Shown here one piece after another: positions 1 to 7,940 of a stretch of DNA of 44,932 nucleotides. The position numbers and the translations under genes are program-made. The notes under the pieces were generated by a model. That model saw only the letters and a program-made list of their open reading frames with translations, did not search any database and was not told the DNA's origin. This stretch comes from an uncultured Lachnospiraceae bacterium (GTDB lineage Bacteria > Bacillota > Clostridia > Lachnospirales > Lachnospiraceae), in the NCBI GenBank assembly GCA_946549035.1, contig CAMNQH010000026.1:1-44932 (forward strand), given 5' to 3'. Within the stretch, counting starts at the first letter, position 1. Each line of letters starts with the position of its first letter.

Positions 1-391
1 AACGCTTGCTGAACTGCGGAGCGCGACGAGCCGCTTTGAGGCCGTACTTCTTTCTTTCTTTCATTCTCGGATCACGAGTCAAATATCCGTTGGACTTCAG
101 CACCGGCCGGTAATCGGCGTCAGCCTGAAGAAGCGCCCGGGCAATACCGTGACGGATGGCGCCTGCCTGTCCGGTAAATCCGCCGCCGCGAACATTAACT
201 TTTACGTCAAATTTATCAACCGTTTCGGTTGCTACTAAGGGCTGGCGAACAACAACTTTCAGTGTCTCCATTCCCAGATATTCGTCGATATCTCTTTTAT
301 TAATGGTAATCTTACCGGTACCAGGTACTAAGTATACTCTGGCAATCGATTTTTTTCTTCTTCCTGTTCCATAATACTTTGCATTGGCCAT
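1..391 (-). CDS. rpsI: 30S ribosomal protein S9 (3' end cut by window edge)
   Basis: S9 is a small-subunit ribosomal protein whose C-terminal tail reaches the P-site tRNA. The reading frame on the minus strand starts [20 protein letters not shown] and runs through the typical internal segment [19 protein letters not shown] to the canonical basic end RRAPQFSKR. Only the first base of the stop codon remains at position 1, so the protein is essentially complete at about 130 residues. The ATG (389-391) is preceded by a clear GGGAGG ribosome site. It follows rplM by 18 bases and is almost certainly cotranscribed with it, the usual rplM-rpsI pair. Confidence 0.97.
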   Translation of the reverse strand, partial: MANAKYYGTGRRKKSIARVYLVPGTGKITINKRDIDEYLGMETLKVVVRQPLVATETVDKFDVKVNVRGGGFTGQAGAIRHGIARALLQADADYRPVLKSNGYLTRDPRMKERKKYGLKAARRAPQFSKR

Positions 392-409
392 TGTGATTTA
401 CCTCCCTGA

Positions 410-838
410 CTAAAATGTATAAACTTCGGGCTTCTGTGCTGCATGCTTATGCTCTGGTCCTGCATATACGAACAGCTTCTTGTACATCTGCCTACCCAAA
501 GGTCCCTTGGGGAGCATGCCCTTCACTGCTAATTCCATTACCCGCTCCGGCTTCTTCGCCAACATTTCCTTTAAGGTAGTCTCTTTCATCCCGCCTACGT
601 AATCGGAATGACGATAGTAAATCTTCTGACCCAGCTTCTTGCCGGTTACTTTGATCTTCTCCGCATTCACGATGATCACATAATCACCGGTATCCATATG
701 GGGCGTAAAAATCGGCTTATTTTTTCCTCTTAATATTCTCGCCACTTCAGATGCCAGACGGCCCAATGTCTTCCCTTCTGCATCAATTACATACCATTTT
801 CTCTCAATTGTTGCCGAACTGGCCATAAATGTCTTCAT
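410..838 (-). CDS. rplM: 50S ribosomal protein L13
   Basis: L13 is an early-assembly protein of the large ribosomal subunit. The 142-residue product has the family start ([20 protein letters not shown]), the conserved [18 protein letters not shown] segment and the HKAAQKPE-like C-terminus (seen here as [12 protein letters not shown]), and it has normal family length. The frame is open further upstream, but the ATG at 836-838 has an AAGGAGGG site at the right distance and matches the family start, so I use it. It is first in the rplM-rpsI operon, with a long untranslated leader and a near-consensus promoter inside the end of truA. Confidence 0.97.
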   Translation of the reverse strand: MKTFMASSATIERKWYVIDAEGKTLGRLASEVARILRGKNKPIFTPHMDTGDYVIIVNAEKIKVTGKKLGQKIYYRHSDYVGGMKETTLKEMLAKKPERVMELAVKGMLPKGPLGRQMYKKLFVYAGPEHKHAAQKPEVYTF

Positions 839-1070
839 TGATGTTTCCCTCCTTGAATTCTCAGTGATACTCTGATATCCGAATGCCGTCCACAATGCGC
901 CGTTTTCATGCAACGCAAGATACTCATAGAGCAGGAGGTTCAAACCTTCCTGTCACCAGTGAGCCTGTATTTCATCCGTTCTATCTGTTTCTCACTATTT
1001 ACATTTTTCCTTGTACATCAAAGCAAAAACGCTTCGCCGGGGTTGGCTCACATTTCTAACTCGCCATACT
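839..1070 (-). promoter_or_regulatory. Long 5' leader of rplM-rpsI (possible L13 leader)
   Basis: About 230 bases separate the predicted transcription start (near 1069) from the rplM ATG, with no credible gene between. In Firmicutes this position often carries the autoregulatory L13 leader RNA. I can see the position and length fit, and short complementary stretches, but I cannot confirm the Rfam L13 fold by eye. Confidence 0.35.
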
Positions 1071-1075
1071 TGCCC

Positions 1076-1104
1076 ATTATAGTACAAAGTCACTGACCTG
1101 TCAA
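1076..1104 (-). promoter_or_regulatory. Consensus sigma-A promoter for rplM-rpsI
   Basis: On the minus strand there is a perfect -35 box TTGACA (1099-1104) and a perfect -10 box TATAAT (1076-1081) with a 17-base spacer. The -35 box lies within the last codons of truA (Leu-Thr of the ELTGQ end), and the spacer crosses the truA stop. This gives rplM-rpsI a strong promoter independent of the ecf-truA transcript. Confidence 0.85.
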
Positions 1105-1845
1105 CTCTTTTTTAAAGTCAATCCCTATCATCGTAAGCCCGTGAGCCGGTGCGGTAGGCCCCGCCGCATTCCGGTTCTTTTTTTCTAAAATGAAAGGTAT
1201 TTCCTGGGGCTTACGTTCTCCGATTCCCACCTGAATCAAAGTACCTGCGATAATCCGCACCATATTATATAAAAAACCGCCGCCTGTGATACGAATGGTT
1301 ACAAGATCGCCGTTTTTTTCTACCTTACAGGAAAAAATCTCCCGAACCGTTTCCTGGGCCTGGGAATGAACCGAACAAAAGCTCTTAAAATCATGAATCC
1401 CAACCAGGTAATCTGCTCCTTGCTGCATTTTCTCCACCTCTAAGGGGCGGTAATAAAAATACGTATCCCGGCGTCTGGTAGGGAGGGGGAACCTCCGGTT
1501 TAAAATCCGATATTCATACGTCTTTCGGCTCTCGCACTTTCTAGGATGAAAGGCCAAAGGCACCTCTAAGGACTCTTGCACCACAATATCCTCCGGCAGC
1601 CGTTGGTTCAAGGCATAGGAAATCTTTTCCGCCGGCATTCTGGCGCAGGTATCAAAAACCGCTGCGTTTCCCAGAGAATGAACCCCGGAATCCGTCCGGG
1701 AAGCCCCTATCACAGCAATCTCCTCCCCGAACAGCTCCGAAAGCGCCTGATTCAATACCTGCTCTACTGTAATGCCATTGGGCTGCGCCTGCCACCCGTG
1801 ATAATTCGTCCCGTCGTACGCTACGATTAACATCACCCGTTTCAT
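1090..1845 (-). CDS. truA: tRNA pseudouridine(38-40) synthase TruA
   Basis: TruA isomerises uridines 38-40 in the anticodon arm of many tRNAs. The 251-residue protein shows the family N-terminus (MLIVAYDGTNYHGWQAQPNG) and the catalytic motif GASRTDSGVHS with Asp52 as the expected nucleophile, then the C-terminal segment GGGFLYNMVRIIAGTLIQVG. The ATG at 1843-1845 follows a GGAGG site. It sits 15 bases after ecfT, so it probably shares the ecf transcript, which is the common clostridial order ecfA1-ecfA2-ecfT-truA-rplM-rpsI. Confidence 0.96.
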   Translation of the reverse strand: MKRVMLIVAYDGTNYHGWQAQPNGITVEQVLNQALSELFGEEIAVIGASRTDSGVHSLGNAAVFDTCARMPAEKISYALNQRLPEDIVVQESLEVPLAFHPRKCESRKTYEYRILNRRFPLPTRRRDTYFYYRPLEVEKMQQGADYLVGIHDFKSFCSVHSQAQETVREIFSCKVEKNGDLVTIRITGGGFLYNMVRIIAGTLIQVGIGERKPQEIPFILEKKNRNAAGPTAPAHGLTMIGIDFKKELTGQ

Positions 1846-1860
1846 ATTCCAAGCCTCCAG

Positions 1861-2661
1861 TTACAGCCAGATTCCCACTGCTATCATAACGCCGAAATAT
1901 ACAATCACAATCATATAAGCAATCCCGTCCCGTTTTTGATATCTCAAGGGCTTCATTTTCGTCCTGCCGCTGCCTCCATGATAACATCTTGCCTCCATGG
2001 CAAGAGCCAGGTCATTGGCTCGGCGAAACGCGGAAATAAATAGCGGCACCAGCAAGGGAACCATATTTTTAGCCTTTTTGATGAGGTTTCCGGATTCAAA
2101 ATCCGCCCCTCGGGCAATTTGAGCCTTCATAATCTTGTCCGTCTCTTCCACCAAAATAGGAATAAACCGAAGCGCTATAGACATCATCATAGCAATCTCA
2201 TGTACTGGTATTTTTATGGCGTTCAAAGGCCGCAGCGCCTTTTCCAATCCGTCTGTCAATGCATTTGGGGTGGTAGTCAGCGTCACCACAGAAGTTCCTA
2301 TAATCAGAAAAATCAAACGCATCGCCATTTTCCCGGCGCTGATGAATCCTTCCTGGGAAATGGAAAAAATCCAGAATTTCACCAAGGGTTCTCCAGGCGT
2401 CAAAAATAAATTGAAAAGAGCCGTAATAATCAAAATCACCACAATGGCCCGAAGCCCTTTTACCATATAACCAAAGGGAACCTTAGAAAGCCAGATAAAG
2501 CTGGCCATAAATACTGCCGCCAGCCCAAGTCCCACAGGATTTCGGAAGGTAAACAGGGAAATCACAAACAACAATGTGGCAAACAGTTTTGTCCTGGGAT
2601 CCAGCTTATGGATCACGGAATCCGCTGGATAATATTGTCCTATCGTAATATCTCTTAACAT
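1861..2661 (-). CDS. ecfT: Energy-coupling factor transporter transmembrane protein EcfT
   Basis: EcfT is the membrane scaffold of group II ECF vitamin importers; it links the two ATPases to interchangeable substrate-binding S components. The 266-residue product has hydrophobic segments across the N-terminal 130 residues and near the C-terminus, and both coupling signatures, ARG (183-185) and ARC (224-226), in the cytoplasmic helices that dock on the ATPases. An upstream in-frame TTG (2674-2676) exists. I prefer the ATG at 2659-2661, because a GGAG within the end of ecfA2 lies nine bases before it and the ATG comes one base after the ecfA2 stop. No S component is in the window, as expected for group II. 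Confidence 0.95.
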   Translation of the reverse strand: MLRDITIGQYYPADSVIHKLDPRTKLFATLLFVISLFTFRNPVGLGLAAVFMASFIWLSKVPFGYMVKGLRAIVVILIITALFNLFLTPGEPLVKFWIFSISQEGFISAGKMAMRLIFLIIGTSVVTLTTTPNALTDGLEKALRPLNAIKIPVHEIAMMMSIALRFIPILVEETDKIMKAQIARGADFESGNLIKKAKNMVPLLVPLFISAFRRANDLALAMEARCYHGGSGRTKMKPLRYQKRDGIAYMIVIVYFGVMIAVGIWL

Positions 2662-2662
2662 G

Positions 2663-3514
2663 CTATTTTGCTCCAAACGTTTTTAAAATGGAATCCTTCG
2701 CTTCTTCCAAGGTAGTGGCGTTTACGTCCACAGACAGTCCTTTTCTCCGAAGCTCATGCATCAGATACGTAACCTGGGGAGCGGACAAGCCCACCTCCTC
2801 CAGCTCTTTGTAATGGGCAAACACCTCCCGGGGTGTTCCATCCAGCATCACTTTCCCCCGGTTCATTACAATCAAACGTTCCACATAGTTGGCCACATCC
2901 TCCATACTATGAGACACCAAAATCACTGTCATCTTCCATTCCCGATGCATCTTTGCCACCTGGTCTAAGATCTCGTCCCGCCCCTTGGGATCCAATCCCG
3001 CTGTAGGCTCGTCTAAAATCAGCATCTCCGGTTTCATAGCAAGAACGCCGGCAATGGCCACCCGCCGTTTTTGTCCTCCGGAAAGCTCAAAGGGGGACTG
3101 ATACCATAAGTTCTCGGGCAGCCCCACAGCCCGCAGAGCTTCAAAAGCTTTCAACTCCGCATCTTTTTGAGACAGGCCCTTATTTTTTGGCCCAAAGCAC
3201 ACATCTTTAAAGATGGTTGTCTCAAAAAGCTGATGTTCCGGATACTGGAATACCAATCCCACCTTCTGCCTAAGCTTCCTTAAATCATAGTCCTTATCGT
3301 AGATATCTTCCCCATTATAATAAATAGCGCCTGAAGTAGCCTTCATCAATCCGTTCAGATGCTGAATCAACGTAGACTTACCGGATCCGGTATGACCAAT
3401 GACTCCAATAAACTGACCGTCCTCAATCTTTAAACTGACTTCCCTTAACGCGTGTTTTTCATAAGCTGTCCCAGGACTATATTTGTAATCCACCTTATCT
3501 AATATCATTGACAT
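2663..3514 (-). CDS. ecfA2: Energy-coupling factor ATP-binding protein EcfA2
   Basis: This is one of the two ATPases that drive the ECF importer. The 283-residue protein has a Walker A at 40-48 (GHTGSGKST), the ABC signature [13 protein letters not shown], Walker [14 protein letters not shown] and the switch histidine in VSHSMEDV. It pairs with EcfA1 as a heterodimer under EcfT. The ATG at 3512-3514 overlaps the ecfA1 stop by ten bases, which points to translational coupling. The second in-frame ATG two codons on is possible but less well placed. Confidence 0.95.
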   Translation of the reverse strand: MSMILDKVDYKYSPGTAYEKHALREVSLKIEDGQFIGVIGHTGSGKSTLIQHLNGLMKATSGAIYYNGEDIYDKDYDLRKLRQKVGLVFQYPEHQLFETTIFKDVCFGPKNKGLSQKDAELKAFEALRAVGLPENLWYQSPFELSGGQKRRVAIAGVLAMKPEMLILDEPTAGLDPKGRDEILDQVAKMHREWKMTVILVSHSMEDVANYVERLIVMNRGKVMLDGTPREVFAHYKELEEVGLSAPQVTYLMHELRRKGLSVDVNATTLEEAKDSILKTFGAK

Positions 3515-4350
3515 AATGCTTCCACCAATTCCTGTCTTGTTAAAATGCCTTTGGGAACGGCCATTCCTGCCTGTCGTAATTCATGAGCCAGCAGAGTAAT
3601 CTGAGGCACATCCAGGCGGTATTTTTTCAACGTATCCACCTGGGAAAATACTTCCCGGGGCGTTCCCTCCATCACAACCTTTCCCTGGTCCATTACATAG
3701 ACACGGTCTGCCCGCACCACCTCTTCCATATAATGGGTAATCAGGATAATAGTCACTCCTTTTTCCTGGTTCAGCCGCTCCACCGCGTCTAAAACTTCCT
3801 TCCTGCCGTTGGGATCCAGCATGGCGGTAGGTTCGTCCAGGACAATACATTTAGGCTCCATGGCCATCACCCCGGCAATGGCCACCCGCTGTTTCTGTCC
3901 TCCCGACAGCTTATTGGGGGAATGCTCCCGATATTCCAGCATTCCTACGCTCTTTAAGCTTTTGTCCACCCGCTTTAAGATCTCTTCTGTGGGAATCCCG
4001 ATATTTTCCGGGCCAAATCCCACGTCCTCTTCCACTACGCTGGCAATGATCTGGTTGTCCGGATTTTGAAACACCATTCCTGCATTTTTGCGGATATCCC
4101 AGAGATTCTCTTCCTCCGTCACATCTTTTCCGTCCACCCAAAGCGTTCCTTCTGTGGGGACGAGAAGTACGTTCAGATGCTTTGCAAACGTTGACTTACC
4201 GGAACCATTATGCCCCAGCACCGCCACAAATTCCCCAGGCTTCACGTCTATATCCACATGGTCAAGAGCCGTCTGAATGCTTTCCACATTTCCTTCCTCG
4301 TCCCTTCGGATATATTCATGCACCAGCTTTCTTGCTTCGATAAAATTCAT
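3505..4350 (-). CDS. ecfA1: Energy-coupling factor ATP-binding protein EcfA1
   Basis: This is the partner ATPase of EcfA2. The 281-residue protein has Walker [10 protein letters not shown] (46-54), signature [13 protein letters not shown], Walker [14 protein letters not shown] and a switch histidine in LITHYMEEV. The AAGGAG ribosome site lies five bases before the ATG. Upstream, only 12 bases away, is a tRNA methyltransferase gene rather than rplQ, so the usual linkage to the rpoA-rplQ ribosomal cluster is broken here and transcription probably comes from the upstream genes. Confidence 0.95.
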   Translation of the reverse strand: MNFIEARKLVHEYIRRDEEGNVESIQTALDHVDIDVKPGEFVAVLGHNGSGKSTFAKHLNVLLVPTEGTLWVDGKDVTEEENLWDIRKNAGMVFQNPDNQIIASVVEEDVGFGPENIGIPTEEILKRVDKSLKSVGMLEYREHSPNKLSGGQKQRVAIAGVMAMEPKCIVLDEPTAMLDPNGRKEVLDAVERLNQEKGVTIILITHYMEEVVRADRVYVMDQGKVVMEGTPREVFSQVDTLKKYRLDVPQITLLAHELRQAGMAVPKGILTRQELVEALCQ

Positions 4351-4362
4351 GTCCGCTCCTTT

Positions 4363-4872
4363 TTATTCCGCCGTATCCCAGCTTAACCGATGAAGTTCCC
4401 CTGACAGCTTCATACCGGAAAATTGATTCTGCCGAAGGGCTTCATATAATACAACCGCCACAGAATTGGAAAGATTCAACGACCGGGTTTCCCCTGCCAT
4501 GGGAATCCGCACACAAGCTCCAGGATGGGACGCCAAAAGCTCCTCCGGAATCCCCGCGCTTTCTTTTCCAAACATCAAGTAACAATCCGGCTCATACGTG
4601 ACATCCGTATACACCTGCTGCCCTTTTGTGGTTGCCATATAGATCTTCGCCTCAGGATTTTTTTCCAGAAACTCCTGATAATTCACATAACGTGTCACAT
4701 CCAGATCTTTCCAGTAATCCATACCGGCCCGGCGGATTTCCTTTTCATTGAGACGAAATCCCAAAGGTTCTATCAAATGCAGCCTGGTTCCTGTGGCTAC
4801 GCAAGTACGCCCGATGTTCCCGGTATTAGCCGGAATCTCCGGCTCCAACAATACTACATTCAGCCCTGCCAT
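4363..4872 (-). CDS. trmL: tRNA (cytidine(34)-2'-O)-methyltransferase, TrmL type
   Basis: TrmL-type SPOUT enzymes methylate the 2'-hydroxyl of the wobble base in certain leucine tRNAs, using SAM. The 169-residue protein fits the family: motif 1 EPEIPANTGNIGRTC near the start, motif 2 LMFGKESAGIPEELL, and motif 3 IPMAGETRSLNLSNSVAVVLYEAL, which forms the SAM-binding trefoil knot. The frame is open upstream to 4953, but the ATG at 4870-4872, preceded by AAGGAAAGGA, matches the family start (MAGLNVVLLEPEI). The upstream AIR-synthase-like gene ends 14 bases before it. Confidence 0.92.
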   Translation of the reverse strand: MAGLNVVLLEPEIPANTGNIGRTCVATGTRLHLIEPLGFRLNEKEIRRAGMDYWKDLDVTRYVNYQEFLEKNPEAKIYMATTKGQQVYTDVTYEPDCYLMFGKESAGIPEELLASHPGACVRIPMAGETRSLNLSNSVAVVLYEALRQNQFSGMKLSGELHRLSWDTAE

Positions 4873-4886
4873 TCTCTTTCCTTTCC

Positions 4887-5873
4887 TTATACTACCTGAT
4901 ACAATGCATCTGTCTTGGGAGGTTCCAAAAACCTTCGTTCCTCCCCATTCCATAGAACACGGTCATTTCCTGCCACGGCTTTTCCTGCCACGACTGCATG
5001 GATACCGGCCTTTTCCAGCTCTCTCACCAGCAAATTCCCATCCGGCGCCGCCATTAGCATACTTCCGCTGGAAATCAGCTCATAGGGATTCACACCGTAA
5101 TATTCACACACTTCAATGGTTTCCTGGCGAATGGGAATCTGTTTCAAATCCATCTCAAGCCCTACGCCGGAGCTTTCCGCCAGTTCCCACAACGCTCCAA
5201 AAATACCGCCTTCTGTCACGTCGTGCATTGCATGAACCCCTGTCTTTACTGCTATAGCAGATTCCGGCAGCACCGATAAATACTGGTCAAAGCCCTTGGC
5301 AGTCTCCAAAAATCTCCCCGGAAAACGTGTCCGCAGCTTTTCTTCCTTCTCCTTGGCAATGATCGAGGTTCCCTCCAAACCAATCCATTTGGAAATCACA
5401 ATGTCGTCCCCGGGCTTGGCTCCAGAAGTAGAAACCAGCTCTCCTTGTCTCGCCTTGCCTACTCCGCAGACAGAAATAAGGGGCTGATTCACGGCTTTCG
5501 TTACTTCTGTGTGGCCTCCCATAATCTGTACCCCGGCGCAGGCGCAGGCTTCCTCCATCTGGCGCATCATGGTTTTCAACTGGTCCTCCTCGCTCCCTTC
5601 CGGAAGCAGAATCGTCAGCATAACGCCAATGGGGTTGGCTCCTGCAGAGGCCAGGTCATTCATAGTAATATGAATCGCCAGATTTCCTATATCCTGTGCC
5701 GTCCCAGTAATGGGATCCGTGGACAGCACAAAAATCTCCCCAGGCTCCAGCTGCAAAGCGGCGCAATCCTCTCCCACTCCCGCTCCCAGCACTACCTCAG
5801 GGCGCTTTGTATGAATTTGTTTAAAAACGGAACGCTTTAATACAGGCTCCGGTACTTTTCCCACTTTTAGCAT
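4887..5873 (-). CDS. AIR synthase-related (HypE/ThiL/SelD superfamily) protein
   Basis: The product, about 328 residues, has the PurM-like ATP-binding fold: an early GVGEDCAAL motif, STDPITGTAQDIGNLAIHI, and GGHTEVTKAV, then a C-terminal half with HDVTEGGIFGALWELAESSGVG, typical of the second AIRS domain. The family includes HypE, ThiL, SelD and PurM. This one lacks the C-terminal PRIC tail that HypE carbamoylates, and no hydrogenase, thiamine or selenium genes lie nearby, so its substrate is unknown. I start at the ATG 5871-5873, five bases after a GGGG site; the ATG at 5894 has no ribosome site. Confidence 0.85.
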   Translation of the reverse strand: MLKVGKVPEPVLKRSVFKQIHTKRPEVVLGAGVGEDCAALQLEPGEIFVLSTDPITGTAQDIGNLAIHITMNDLASAGANPIGVMLTILLPEGSEEDQLKTMMRQMEEACACAGVQIMGGHTEVTKAVNQPLISVCGVGKARQGELVSTSGAKPGDDIVISKWIGLEGTSIIAKEKEEKLRTRFPGRFLETAKGFDQYLSVLPESAIAVKTGVHAMHDVTEGGIFGALWELAESSGVGLEMDLKQIPIRQETIEVCEYYGVNPYELISSGSMLMAAPDGNLLVRELEKAGIHAVVAGKAVAGNDRVLWNGEERRFLEPPKTDALYQVV

Positions 5874-5910
5874 ATGTTCCCCGCTTTCATCCATAATCTG
5901 GATAGATAAC

Positions 5911-5939
5911 GAGGCTGTCTCATCATTTGAGGCAGCCTC
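5911..5939. terminator. Hairpin between vanW-like gene and AIR-synthase gene
   Basis: Arms GAGGCTG-CTCA and TGAG-CAGCCTC (5911-5922 and 5928-5939) pair over eleven of twelve positions around a five-base loop. It lies just downstream of the stop of the vanW-like gene and upstream of the next gene. There is no good T-run on the minus-strand side, so it may be a terminator, a processing signal or an attenuator. Confidence 0.5.
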
Positions 5940-5955
5940 TCTATCACCTATTTAC

Positions 5956-7656
5956 TTATTCCTGGGGCTTTTCCCCGCTTTCTTCATCCTTTGGTTCCTC
6001 TTTTGCCTTATCGTCTTTTTCGGGTTCTTTTTCTGGCTCTTTTTCCGGTTTCTCAGGTTCTTTTTCTGGTTTCTCAGGTTCCTTTTCCGGCTTCTCTGCC
6101 TCAGGCTCTTGCTCCGGTTCTTGCTCTTGCTGTTCTTGCTGTTGCTGCTGCTGTTGCTGCTGTTCTTGCTCTATTCGCTGCTGTTCTAGTATTGCAGCCA
6201 AAGCCTCGTCGCTCCATGCCGCTGCAGCCGCCCGGATCGTGGCTTCATCCTGAGTTGCTAAAGCCGCGTTAATATTGGCAACCGCATCCGGATTCCCGAA
6301 GCCGGAGAAAGTTCCTACTTCATAAATAGTAGGCGACGGCCGATACGTACTGTTATTAAATTCCTCCCGGCTGACTTCCTGCCCATTTACTTTTACAATC
6401 TTCCAAAGCCTTGCAGTCTTGCCTTCATGAGAACCCTGCACCCTTGTAATACTGCCGATAGGAGCTCCCGTTCCTTTGAACTCAATTCCAGGATCTGTGG
6501 TGCTGGTCGTCTCGCTTTCAAAAATAACTTCACGCCCTGCTTCCCGGCTCTCCTGTCCAAATACCGTAAATGTAAGATACCCTCCACTGGTATATCCTTC
6601 AATATAAATCGGTGCACTGGTATTGTTGATAAACTTCAGATCCTTATAGGTTCCTGCAATGGCTGCGTCCGCCGATGGAGCCACATAGCTTACAACCATG
6701 GAATGGGCGAACCGTTCCACAATCTCAAGCTCCGCCCGGATCACTGCGTTATAAAGCGTAGTGGATACCTGACAAATGCCGCCGCCGTAAGATTCCACTG
6801 TCTGTCCATTCTCGTACGCTCCCGCCAGCTCATACCCATTCTCCGGCGTAAAAGGACTTACGATTTCATACACGGAAAACTGATCTCCCGGATAAACGAC
6901 GCTGCCGTTAATCTTAGTAGCCCCGTTTGATATATTTGTGCTTCTGTTGCCGGAAGAGTGAGAAGCGTATTCCGTCTGAAAGCTTCCCAGCACGTCTTTT
7001 ACCTTGCTCAATTCCGCTTCGCTTCCTCTGGGTTCCACAACATCCGCCACAAGTTCCACTTTACCGGAATGTTCTTCCCAGGGCTGCTTAAAGTATTCTT
7101 CAATAGCGGCAACGGATTCTTCCATATTCACAGTAACTCCCTGGCTCCCGGGAATTACAGTAAACGCTCCATTCTCTCTAGTAAGCCCGCCGTCTTTGGC
7201 TTCCGTATTCAGCGCTTGAGCGTTAGCCTCCAATACCCTTCGAATTTTTTCTGTATCTACGGAGCATCCAATCTCATACACCCGGTCTTCATGTTCTAAG
7301 TCCTTCATGGCCATATACCGGACAACAAGATTCCCGGACTTGCCCAGCCCCGCCGCTTCTTTCACAATATCCGGATTACTCCAGGAAAGCCCCAGCTCAT
7401 TTGCCGTAACTTCGATTTCATTCTCTCCCGCTGCAAACGTCACCTTAGTGCTTCCAAGCTGGCTGACATAATCTTCCACCTCGGCCGCTGCTTCTTCTTC
7501 CGTCATACCTCCCACACTGATATCGCCGAAATATACTCTCTGGGGAATGGTATCATCCCCTTGGGCACTGACATTTAAAGTAACGCTTAAGACTGCCGCC
7601 GCCCCTAAAACCAACGTCAGCGCGGCCGTCGCTGTATACAGTTTCCATCTCTTCAT
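5956..7656 (-). CDS. VanW-family cell-wall protein with low-complexity tail
   Basis: The 566-residue protein starts MKRWKLYTATAAL, giving a membrane anchor or signal segment (about 7-29). Next come two putative peptidoglycan-binding-like domains with SVGGMTEEEAAAEVEDYV-type repeats, and then the VanW domain around NISNGATKINGSVVYPGDQFS and YGGGICQVSTTLYNAV. A G5-like region follows, and the last 90 or so residues are an extreme Gln/Glu then Pro-Glu-Lys repeat. The family is found in vancomycin-resistance clusters and in B. subtilis YoaR; its function is unclear. I choose the ATG at 7654-7656, because GGAG lies eight bases upstream and a signal-like segment begins there. No van resistance genes flank it. 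Confidence 0.88.
   Translation of the reverse strand: MKRWKLYTATAALTLVLGAAAVLSVTLNVSAQGDDTIPQRVYFGDISVGGMTEEEAAAEVEDYVSQLGSTKVTFAAGENEIEVTANELGLSWSNPDIVKEAAGLGKSGNLVVRYMAMKDLEHEDRVYEIGCSVDTEKIRRVLEANAQALNTEAKDGGLTRENGAFTVIPGSQGVTVNMEESVAAIEEYFKQPWEEHSGKVELVADVVEPRGSEAELSKVKDVLGSFQTEYASHSSGNRSTNISNGATKINGSVVYPGDQFSVYEIVSPFTPENGYELAGAYENGQTVESYGGGICQVSTTLYNAVIRAELEIVERFAHSMVVSYVAPSADAAIAGTYKDLKFINNTSAPIYIEGYTSGGYLTFTVFGQESREAGREVIFESETTSTTDPGIEFKGTGAPIGSITRVQGSHEGKTARLWKIVKVNGQEVSREEFNNSTYRPSPTIYEVGTFSGFGNPDAVANINAALATQDEATIRAAAAAWSDEALAAILEQQRIEQEQQQQQQQQQEQQEQEPEQEPEAEKPEKEPEKPEKEPEKPEKEPEKEPEKDDKAKEEPKDEESGEKPQE
5991..6180. repeat. Coding low-complexity repeats (Pro-Glu-Lys units and poly-Gln)
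   Basis: Within the 3' end of the vanW-like gene there are near-identical 21-base units (about 6030-6095) encoding a PEKPEKE-type repeat. Beyond them, about 6121-6175, lies a CTG/TTG-rich tract encoding a run of glutamines. Both repeats are prone to slippage, and the length may vary between strains. Confidence 0.8.
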
Positions 7657-7702
7657 TTTCGCCACTCCGTTCCATAAAACAACACTACATAGTCTGTTCC
7701 CT

Positions 7703-7731
7703 ATTTTACACATATTCTCCCAGGTTTTCAA
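7703..7731 (-). promoter_or_regulatory. Promoter for the vanW-like gene
   Basis: On the minus strand, TTGAAA (7726-7731) and TAAAAT (7703-7708) are separated by 17 bases, about 40 bases before the chosen ATG. This is a good sigma-A match. Confidence 0.65.
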
Positions 7732-7795
7732 GATATATTTCAACTAATATCATTGACAGAATTCTTCGGTTTCTGTATATTATGAACATACTGAT

Positions 7796-7900
7796 TTATA
7801 CAAAAGCCGCTACAATTACAGACAATACCATAGCCGCCACCAATACCAGGGCAATCACGGCCGCTACGACTCTTTTTTGTTTCGATTTGCGAAAATCCAT
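7796..7900 (-). CDS. 34-residue single-pass membrane peptide
   Basis: This small frame starts at the ATG 7898-7900, with a GAGGTGA site five bases upstream, and ends at TAA 7796-7798. The peptide begins MDFRKSKQKRVVAAVIALVL: a basic N-terminus, then a hydrophobic segment running to the C-terminus. Small membrane peptides of this plan, such as Prli42, occur in Firmicutes. The resemblance is in architecture only, so I give no name. Its start is 40 bases from the divergent gene at 7941, and it lies upstream of, and in the same direction as, the vanW-like gene. Confidence 0.6.
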   Translation of the reverse strand: MDFRKSKQKRVVAAVIALVLVAAMVLSVIVAAFV

Positions 7901-7940
7901 GTATCTCACCTCACTTTTGACATAGAAAGGACCATATGCC

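Noticed and set aside
908..1096. Plus-strand frame of 62 codons over the rplM leader
   Set aside because: It lies opposite a promoter and leader, has no ribosome site and no protein-like composition.
1652..1987. Minus-strand frame overlapping truA and ecfT
   Set aside because: It is an out-of-frame shadow of two well-supported genes.
4887..5873. Naming this gene hypE or thiL
   Set aside because: It lacks the PRIC tail of HypE and any thiamine context, so only the superfamily is justified.
6121..6175. Possible microsatellite or CRISPR-like repeat
   Set aside because: The CTG-type tract is coding for glutamines and has no spacers.
5927..6253. Plus-strand frame rich in Ser, Gly, Phe and Cys
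   Set aside because: It is the antisense reading of the repeat tail of the vanW-like gene.
5956..7656. Vancomycin-resistance cluster
   Set aside because: VanW- and VanZ-like proteins occur, but they are 36 kb apart and no VanH, VanA, VanX, VanR or VanS is present.
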